A stretch of 64,000 bases of DNA. Source: Gadus chalcogrammus (Eukaryota; Chordata; Actinopteri; Gadiformes; Gadidae). A program made the position numbers and the translations under genes. The DNA lies in the NCBI RefSeq assembly GCF_026213295.1, contig NC_079413.1, forward strand, positions 24,817,602 through 24,881,601, written 5' to 3'. Shown piece by piece: positions 53,547 to 64,000 of this stretch. How positions within the stretch are numbered: the first letter of the stretch is position 1; each line of letters opens with the position of its first letter. The notes below the pieces were generated by a model. It was not told the origin of the DNA. It saw only the letters and a list, made by a program, of their open reading frames with translations, and did not search any database.

Positions 53547-54808
53547 TTAAGAGCCATCTACCACTTTTTAAAAACGGCTTTTTTGAGCTAGTTCGAGAAC
53601 GCAGCGGTGCATGGGAATTCGGCGACCACCCTGGGATAGGTCTAGGCCCAGCGGACTTGCTCAAAAAATGTGGCGCCCCTGGTGTTTTTTTTGGGTACTG
53701 CAATTTCGATTTTTAAACTTCAAAGTGAAGCGTTTTTTTTTTTGAGCGGTGCATGGGAATTTGGGATAGTGCCAGTGGTAGCCCTTGGGCCCCTCTTTAT
53801 ACCCTAGAAATTTGGAGCAATTTGGAGCCCCAAGTTTTAACATTGGACGACTTTTAAAATCGACCTCACAGGAGAAGGGGGAGGTGCATGGGATCATGGT
53901 TGGGGTTGGGTGGTAGGATTTTATGAGGCCGACCTTTGTGCAAAATTTTGGCCACCTGGTGGCTTGTTTTGGTATAGAAAATGGGATTTTCATTTTTTTT
54001 TTTTTTTTTTTCTAAGTGTGGAGTCAAGAAAATTTGTTAGTAAAAAAATAAGTTCCCACAGAAAGTGTCTAGGAGCACGTTTTAGGCCATTTCGAGTCTT
54101 TTTTTTTTTTTTTTTTTTATGTGAAAATTCATTCAATTTTTTTTTTTTTTTTTTTTTTTTAATTAGAAATTTGATATATATTTTTTTTTTTTTTTTTTTT
54201 TAAAATTCAATTCAAATTTTGTTTGTTGTTTTTCTAATTCGAATTTTGAAAATTCATTCAATTTATTTTTTTTTTTTTTCAAGATGGCGCCGCCCATAGC
54301 TGCATTTTCCCCAAAACAGATTTCCCCCATTGACAATGCATGGAGAGGCGGTTATTGCACTTACTTGGTTTGGTGAAGTTGTTATTGCACTTACTTGGTT
54401 TGGTGAAGTTGTCAGGTAGTCGATCGGGTAGTCTGTGTTGGCTCAAGTCATGTCATGACCCATTCACTGGGTCAAATTGTTTGGGTTATGGTTTTTTTTT
54501 TTTTTTTTTTTTTTTTCTAACCCTTTTTTAGCTGGGCTCGGTCCGATCCTGAATCTGCAGGAATTATGTTTCTAGCCCCTTCCTAGGCCGAGAAAATAAC
54601 TTAAAACCAATTTTTTTTTTTTTTTAAGGGTTAGGTTGAGTAGAAGGCACTCAAACATGTGCCGCGCAGCGGCACATGGGAGAGTGCCGAGAGAGTTCAT
54701 CTTTTTTTTTTTTTTTTTTAACCTTTTTTTAGCTGGGCTCGGTCCGATCCTGAATCTGCAGGAATTATGTTTCTAGCCCCTTCCTAGGCCGAGAAAATAA
54801 ATTAAAAC

Positions 54809-54843
<35 letters not shown>
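53547..54843 (-). repeat. B unit 8, full length
   Basis: YY1-like site 54280, hairpin 54646-54688. This is the extra unit absent from the 16-23 kb macro-copy. Confidence 0.85.
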
Positions 54844-54844
<1 letters not shown>

Positions 54845-54899
54845 GGTTAGGGTTAGGGTTAGGGTTAGGGTTAGGGTTAGGGTTAGGGTTAGGGTTAGG
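54844..54899 (+). repeat. Telomeric (TTAGGG)n array, ~9 repeats
   Basis: Perfect repeats between two B units. Confidence 0.97.
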
Positions 54900-56159
54900 T
54901 TAAGAGCCATCTACCACTTTTTAAAAACGGCTTTTTTTGAGCTAGTTCGAGAACGCAGCGGTGCATGGGAATTCGGCGACCACCCTGGGATAGGTCTAGG
55001 CCCAGCGGACTTGCTCAAAAAATGTGGCGCCCCTGGTGTTTTTTTTGGGTACTGCAATTTCGATTTTTAAACTTCAAAGTGAAGCGTTTTTTTTTTTGAG
55101 CGGTGCATGGGAATTTGGGATAGTGCCAGTGGTAGCCCTTGGGCCCCTCTTTATACCCTAGAAATTTGGAGCAATTTGGAGCCCCAAGTTTTAACATTGG
55201 ACGACTTTTAAAATCGACCTCACAGGAGAAGGGGGAGGTGCATGGGATCATGGTTGGGGTTGGGTGGTAGGATTTTATGAGGCCGACCTTTGTGCAAAAT
55301 TTTGGCCACCTGGTGGCTTGTTTTGGTATAGAAAATGGGATTTTCATTTTTTTTTTTTTTTTTTTCTAAGTGTGGAGTCAAGAAAATTTGTTAGTAAAAA
55401 AATAAGTTCCCACAGAAAGTGTCTAGGAGCACGTTTTAGGCCATTTCGAGTCTTTTTTTTTTTTTTTTTTTTATGTGAAAATTCATTCAATTTTTTTTTT
55501 TTTTTTTTTTTTTTAATTAGAAATTTGATATATATTTTTTTTTTTTTTTTTTTGAAAATTCAATTCAAATTTTGTTTGTTGTTTTTCTAATTCGAATTTT
55601 GAAAATTCATTCAATTTATTTTTTTTTTTTTCAAGATGGCGCCGCCCATAGCTGCATTTTCCCCAAAACAGATTTCCCCCATTGACAATGCATGGAGAGG
55701 CGGTTATTGCACTTACTTGGTTTGGTGAAGTTGTTATTGCACTTACTTGGTTTGGTGAAGTTGTCAGGTAGTCGATCGGGTAGTCTGTGTTGGCTCAAGT
55801 CATGTCATGACCCATTCACTGGGTCAAATTGTTTGGGTTATGGTTTTTTTTTTTTTTTTTTTTTTTTTCTAACCCTTTTTTAGCTGGGCTCGGTCCGATC
55901 CTGAATCTGCAGGAATTATGTTTCTAGCCCCTTCCTAGGCCGAGAAAATAACTTAAAACCAATTTTTTTTTTTTTTAAGGGTTAGGTTGAGTAGAAGGCA
56001 CTCAAACATGTGCCGCGCAGCGGCACATGGGAGAGTGCCGAGAGAGTTCATCTTTTTTTTTTTTTTTTTTAACCTTTTTTTAGCTGGGCTCGGTCCGATC
56101 CTGAATCTGCAGGAATTATGTTTCTAGCCCCTTCCTAGGCCGAGAAAATAAATTAAAAC

Positions 56160-56194
<35 letters not shown>
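54900..56194 (-). repeat. B unit 9, full length
   Basis: YY1-like site 55632, hairpin 55997-56039. Carries one extra T in GGCTTTTTTTGAGC. Confidence 0.85.
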
Positions 56195-56195
<1 letters not shown>

Positions 56196-56267
56196 GGTTA
56201 GGGTTAGGGAAGGGTTAGGGTTAGGGTTAGGGTTAGGGTTAGGGTTAGGGTTAGGGTTAGGGTTAGG
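56195..56267 (+). repeat. Telomeric array with GGGAAGGG interruption
   Basis: Counterpart of 22877-22955, about one repeat shorter. Confidence 0.95.
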
Positions 56268-59318
<3,051 letters not shown>

Positions 59319-59402
59319 GTTAGGGTTAGGGTTAGGGTTAGGGTTAGGGTTAGGGTTAGGGTTAGGGTTAGGGTTAGGGTTAGGGTTAGGGTTAGGGTTA
59401 GG
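59319..59402 (+). repeat. Telomeric (TTAGGG)n array, ~14 repeats
   Basis: Left junction CTTCTGGGGGTTAGGG has one G more than the other four copies of this junction. Confidence 0.97.
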
Positions 59403-59843
59403 ATAGGGGGTTTTAACCACACTGCACCCGGTGCAGACCGTTTTCGGTGGATATCTTTTGACAGCAAGGTGCTAGAGAAACGGGAGGCAGACGCACCCCC
59501 CCCAAAGGGAGGAGCAGCTTTCCAACGGTGCCAAGCCCGAGTCCGTGCGACCTTCACCCGCCGAGATATCGAGTCGGGCATCACATATGGTGCTGGCTGT
59601 AGCATGTTTGCACAGCGAAATCCTAAGTGTGCTCCGTAGAGGTCCCCTCAGCAGCCACCAGATGGCAGAAGCGGCCCCTAACCGTCATCACGTGTTAGTT
59701 TATTATTATTTATTATATATCATTCAACTGTATATGTGTAGTTACAGGCGGGGGTGTGTAGGTCTGTAGATATGCAGTGTAAGTTTGGGGTTATGGTTTG
59801 GGAGGGTTAGGGTTATGGTTATGGTTAGGTGATTGGGTTATGG
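59403..59843 (-). repeat. C unit, short form, fading into telomeric repeats
   Basis: CTCF-like site 59655. The palindrome has lost one G. The variant TTATGG tract (about 59787-59843) passes without a break into a perfect TTAGGG array. Confidence 0.8.
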
Positions 59844-59938
59844 TTAGGGTTAGGGTTAGGGTTAGGGTTAGGGTTAGGGTTAGGGTTAGGGTTAGGGTTA
59901 GGGTTAGGGTTAGGGTTAGGGTTAGGGTTAGGGTTAGG
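59844..59938 (+). repeat. Telomeric (TTAGGG)n array, ~16 repeats
   Basis: Grows out of the variant TTATGG tract; right side ends TTAGG before an A unit. Confidence 0.97.
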
Positions 59939-60541
59939 TTAAGAGCCATCTACCACTTTTGAAAAACGGCATTTTGAGCTAGTTCGAGAACCGAGTGGAT
60001 CATGGGAATTCTTTTACCACCCAAGGATAGGTCTAGGCCCAGCGGACTTGCTTAAAAAATGTGGCGCCCCTGGCGTTTTTTTTGGGTACCGCAATTTCGA
60101 TTTTAAAGTTTAAAAGTGAAGCGTTTTTTTTTTTTATTGGATCATGGGAATTCTGAATAGTGCCAGTGGTAGCCCTTGGTCCCTTCTACATCCCCTAGAA
60201 ATTTGGAGCAATTTGGAGCCCCAAGTTTTAACATTGGACGACTTTTAAAATCGACCTCACGGGGGAAGGGGGTGGATCATGGGATCATGGTTGGGGTTGG
60301 GTGGTAGGATTTTATGAGGCCGACCTTTGTGCAAAATTTTGGCCACCTGGTGGCTTGTTTTGGTATAGAAAATGGGATTTTCATTTTTTTTTTTTTTTTT
60401 TCTAAGTGTGGAGTCAAGAAAATTTGTTAGTAAAAAAATAAGTTCCCACAGAAAGTGTCTAGGAGCACGTTTTAGGCCATTTCGAGTCTTTTTTTTTTAA
60501 TGTGAAAATTCATTAAATTTTTTTTTTTTTTTTTTTTTTAA

Positions 60542-60582
<41 letters not shown>

Positions 60583-60940
60583 GAAAATTCAAATTTTGTT
60601 TGTTGTTGTTTTTCTAATTCGAATTTTGAAAATTCATTCAATTTTTTTTTTTTTTTTTTTCAAGATGGCGCCGCCCATGGCTGCATTTCCCCCAAAACAG
60701 ATTTCCCCCATTGACAATGCATGGAGAGGCGGTTATTGCACTTACTTGGTTTGGTGAAGTTGTTATTGCACTTACTTGGTTTGGTGAAGTTGTCTGGTAG
60801 TCGATCGGGTAGTCTGTGTTGGCTCAAGTCATGTCATGACCCATTCACTGGGTCAAATTGTTTGGGTTATGGTTTTTTTTTTTTTTTTTTTTTCTGACCC
60901 TTTTTTAGCTGGGCTCGGTCCGATCCTGAATCTGCAGGAA
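59939..60940 (-). repeat. A unit 7
   Basis: A-type markers (CCAAGGATAGG, CCCTTCTACATCC, pure T tracts) but the truncation point of A2 units (GGAAT|TAGGG), a mosaic of the two subfamilies. YY1-like site 60661. Confidence 0.85.
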
Positions 60941-60999
60941 TTAGGGTTAGGGTTAGGGTTAGGGTTAGGGTTAGGGTTAGGGTTAGGGTTAGGGTTAGG
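60941..60999 (+). repeat. Telomeric (TTAGGG)n array, ~10 repeats
   Basis: Between A unit 7 and a B unit. Confidence 0.97.
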
Positions 61000-62258
61000 T
61001 TAAGAGCCATCTACCACTTTTTAAAAACGGCTTTTTTGAGCTAGTTCGAGAACGCAGCGGTGCATGGGAATTCGGCGACCACCCTGGGATAGGTCTAGGC
61101 CCAGCGGACTTGCTCAAAAAATGTGGCGCCCCTGGTGTTTTTTTTGGGTACTGCAATTTCGATTTTTAAACTTCAAAGTGAAGCGTTTTTTTTTTTGAGC
61201 GGTGCATGGGAATTTGGGATAGTGCCAGTGGTAGCCCTTGGGCCCCTCTTTATACCCTAGAAATTTGGAGCAATTTGGAGCCCCAAGTTTTAACATTGGA
61301 CGACTTTTAAAATCGACCTCACAGGAGAAGGGGGAGGTGCATGGGATCATGGTTGGGGTTGGGTGGTAGGATTTTATGAGGCCGACCTTTGTGCAAAATT
61401 TTGGCCACCTGGTGGCTTGTTTTGGTATAGAAAATGGGATTTTCATTTTTTTTTTTTTTTTTCTAAGTGTGGAGTCAAGAAAATTTGTTAGTAAAAAAAT
61501 AAGTTCCCACAGAAAGTGTCTAGGAGCACGTTTTAGGCCATTTCGAGTCTTTTTTTTTTTTTTTTTTTTTATGTGAAAATTCATTCAATTTTTTTTTTTT
61601 TTTTTTTTTTTTAATTAGAAATTTGATATATATTTTTTTTTTTTTTTTTTGAAAATTCAATTCAAATTTTGTTTGTTGTTTTTCTAATTCGAATTTTGAA
61701 AATTCATTCAATTTATTTTTTTTTTTTTTCAAGATGGCGCCGCCCATAGCTGCATTTTCCCCAAAACAGATTTCCCCCATTGACAATGCATGGAGAGGCG
61801 GTTATTGCACTTACTTGGTTTGGTGAAGTTGTTATTGCACTTACTTGGTTTGGTGAAGTTGTCAGGTAGTCGATCGGGTAGTCTGTGTTGGCTCAAGTCA
61901 TGTCATGACCCATTCACTGGGTCAAATTGTTTGGGTTATGGTTTTTTTTTTTTTTTTTTTTTTTTTTCTAACCCTTTTTTAGCTGGGCTCGGTCCGATCC
62001 TGAATCTGCAGGAATTATGTTTCTAGCCCCTTCCTAGGCCGAGAAAATAACTTAAAACCAATTTTTTTTTTTTTTAAGGGTTAGGTTGAGTAGAAGGCAC
62101 TCAAACATGTGCCGCGCAGCGGCACATGGGAGAGTGCCGAGAGAGTTCATCTTTTTTTTTTTTTTTTTTTAACCTTTTTTTAGCTGGGCTCGGTCCGATC
62201 CTGAATCTGCAGGAATTATGTTTCTAGCCCCTTCCTAGGCCGAGAAAATAAATTAAAC

Positions 62259-62295
<37 letters not shown>
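61000..62295 (-). repeat. B unit 10, full length
   Basis: YY1-like site 61730, hairpin 62096-62138. One A lost in AATTAAACCAAT near 62255. Confidence 0.85.
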
Positions 62296-62296
<1 letters not shown>

Positions 62297-62374
62297 GGTT
62301 AGGGTTAGGGAAGGGTTAGGGTTAGGGTTAGGGTTAGGGTTAGGGTTAGGGTTAGGGTTAGGGTTAGGGTTAGG
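62296..62374 (+). repeat. Telomeric array with GGGAAGGG interruption
   Basis: Third copy of the interrupted array seen at 22877 and 56195. Confidence 0.95.
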
Positions 62375-62667
62375 ATAGGGGGTTTTAACCACACTGCACC
62401 CGGGTGCAGACCGTTTTCGGTGGATATCTTTTGACAGCAAGGTGCTAGAGAAACGGGAGGCAGACGCACCCCCCCCAAAGGGAGGAGCAGCTTTCCAACG
62501 GTGCCAAGCCCGAGTCCGTGCGACCTTCACCCGCCGAGATATCGAGTCGGGCATCACATATGGTGCTGGCTGTAGCATGTTTGCACAGCGAAATCCTAAG
62601 TGTGCTCCGTTGAGGTCCCCTCAGCAGCCACCAGATGGCAGAAGCGGCCCCTAACCGTCATCACGTG
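62375..62667 (-). repeat. C unit truncated to 293 bp
   Basis: Retains palindrome, ~180-bp segment, CTCF-like site (62628) and E-box, and breaks exactly after TCACGTGTTA into GGGTTAGGG. Confidence 0.85.
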
Positions 62668-62780
62668 TTAGGGTTAGGGTTAGGGTTAGGGTTAGGGTTA
62701 GGGTTAGGGTTAGGGTTAGGGTTAGGGTTAGGGTTAGGGTTAGGGTTAGGGTTAGGGTTAGGGTTAGGGTTAGGGTTAGG
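62668..62780 (+). repeat. Telomeric (TTAGGG)n array, ~19 repeats
   Basis: Left junction uses GTTA of the E-box region as overlap with the telomeric repeat. Confidence 0.97.
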
Positions 62781-63798
62781 TTAAGAGCCATCTACCACTT
62801 TTGAAAAACGGCATTTTTGAGCTAGTTCGAGAACCGAGTGGATCATGGGAATTCTTTTACCACCCACGGATAGGTCTAGGCCCAGCGGACTTGCTTAAAA
62901 AATGTGGCGCCCCTGGCGTTTTTTTTGGGTACTGCAATTTCGATTTTAAAGTTTAAAAGTGAAGCGTTTTTTTTTTTTATTGGATCATGGGAATTCTGAA
63001 TAGTGCCAGTGGTAGCCCTTGGTCCCCTCTACATCCCCTAGAAATTTGGAGCAATTTGGAGCCCCAAGTTTTAACATTGGACGACTTTTAAAATCGACCT
63101 CACGGGGGAAGGGGGTGGATCATGGGATCATGGTTGGGGTTGGGTGGTAGGATTTTATGAGGCCGACCTTTGTGCAAAATTTTGGCCACCTGGTTGCTTG
63201 TTTTGGTATAGAAAATGGGATTTTCATTTTTTATTTTTATTTTTCTAAGTGTGGACTCAAGAAAATTTGTTAGTAAAAAAATAAGTTCCCACAGAAAGTG
63301 TCTAGGAGCACGTTTTAGGCCATTTCGAGTCTTTTTTTTTTTTTTTTTTTTAATGTGAAAATTCATTCAATTTTTTTATTTTTTTTTATTAGAATTTTTT
63401 TTTATTTTTTTTTTTTGAAATTTGAAAATTCAATTCAAATTTTGTTTGTTGTTGTTTTTCTAATTCGAATTTTGAAAATTCATTCAATTTTTTTTATTTT
63501 ATTTTATTTATTTTTTTCAAGATGGCGCCGCCCATGGCTGCATTTCCCCCAAAACAGATTTCCCCCATTGACAATGCATGGAGAGGCGGTTATTGCACTT
63601 ACTTGGTTTGGTGAAGTTGTTATTGCACTTACTTGGTTTGGTGAAGTTGTCTGGTAGTCGATCGGGTAGTCTGTGTTGGCTCAAGTCATGTCATGACCCA
63701 TTCACTGGGTCAAATTGTTTGGGTTATGGTTTTTTTTTTTTTTTTTTTTTTCTGACCCTTTTTTAGCTGGGCTCGGTCCGATCCTGAATCTGCAGGAA
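62781..63798 (-). repeat. A2 unit 3
   Basis: Interrupted T tracts as at 16215, with further A interruptions near 63495 (TTTTATTTTATTTTATTTA). YY1-like site 63518. Confidence 0.85.
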
Positions 63799-63857
63799 TT
63801 AGGGTTAGGGTTAGGGTTAGGGTTAGGGTTAGGGTTAGGGTTAGGGTTAGGGTTAGG
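63799..63857 (+). repeat. Telomeric (TTAGGG)n array, ~10 repeats
   Basis: Same GGAATTAGGG junction as 17234, 49196 and 60941. Confidence 0.97.
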
Positions 63858-64000
63858 TTAAGAGCCATCTACCACTTTTTAAAAACGGCTTTTTTGAGCT
63901 AGTTCGAGAACGCAGCGGTGCATGGGAATTCGGCGACCACCCTGGGATAGGTCTAGGCCCAGCGGACTTGCTCAAAAAATGTGGCGCCCCTGGTGTTTTT
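63858..64000 (-). repeat. B unit 11, cut by right window edge
   Basis: First 143 bp only, with B markers GAACGCAGCGGTGCATGGG. Confidence 0.85.

Overview
The window is a subtelomeric stretch of an animal chromosome, most likely a fish-like vertebrate. TTAGGG repeats, very long (CA)n microsatellites, CpG-retaining sequence and CTCF-like sites fit that, but the species cannot be fixed from the sequence. About 30 short arrays of perfect TTAGGG repeats (roughly 50-200 bp each) punctuate the window, all in the same orientation. The + strand is therefore the G-rich strand and the chromosome end should lie to the right. No ordinary host gene was found. Most long reading frames are translations of microsatellites, telomeric repeats or poly-T tracts.

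Retroelements. Three Penelope-like element (PLE) segments lie on the minus strand, each bounded by TTAGGG arrays. (1) At 1-904 is the 5' end of a PLE: a TATA box, a hammerhead-like motif, and a Pro/Arg-rich ORF1 start that runs off the left edge. (2) 4384-7554 and (3) 11524-14700 carry an SGNH-hydrolase ORF1 overlapping a reverse transcriptase plus GIY-YIG endonuclease ORF. Both end at their 3' side directly in (CCCTAA)n, the complement of the telomeric overhang. Each copy has its own single-base frameshifts. Copies 2 and 3 are parts of a ~7.1-kb duplication (about 1060-7755 and 8195-14700); the second is cut by a 100-N gap.

Non-coding units. Between the arrays sit two families. A/B units (up to ~1.3 kb, poly-T rich, each with a YY1-like site and, when full length, a 43-nt hairpin) always start after ...TTAGG with TTAAGAGCC. 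C units (up to ~3-3.5 kb, with CTCF-like sites, a 16-bp palindrome, G-runs and CA tracts) always start after TTAGG with ATAGGGGG. The left boundary is constant, while the right boundary varies from 24 bp to full length and always passes straight into TTAGGG. Read on the minus strand, these units share a fixed 3' end abutting C-rich telomeric repeats and have variable 5' truncations, the same polarity as the PLEs.

Layout: 1-904 PLE 5' end; 905-7755 A units, tiny fragments and PLE copy 1; 7755-8024 a single-copy insert; 8025-14700 the second copy of that block; 14701-14800 gap; 14801-16158 satellites; 16159-22955 A then four B units; 22956-39257 an 8.14-kb higher-order repeat of C units, twice; 39258-48100 3.7-kb C repeats; 48101-59843 a second A-B-C macro-copy with five B units; 59844-64000 the start of further A-B-C cycles.

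The most interesting reading is a chain of telomere-attached elements in a probable vertebrate, comparable to the Athena 'terminons' of bdelloid rotifers (PLE reverse transcriptase, GDSL/SGNH esterase, GIY-YIG, C-rich 3' end next to a hammerhead motif). The serious alternative is repeated telomere healing and break-induced recombination between TTAGGG arrays.
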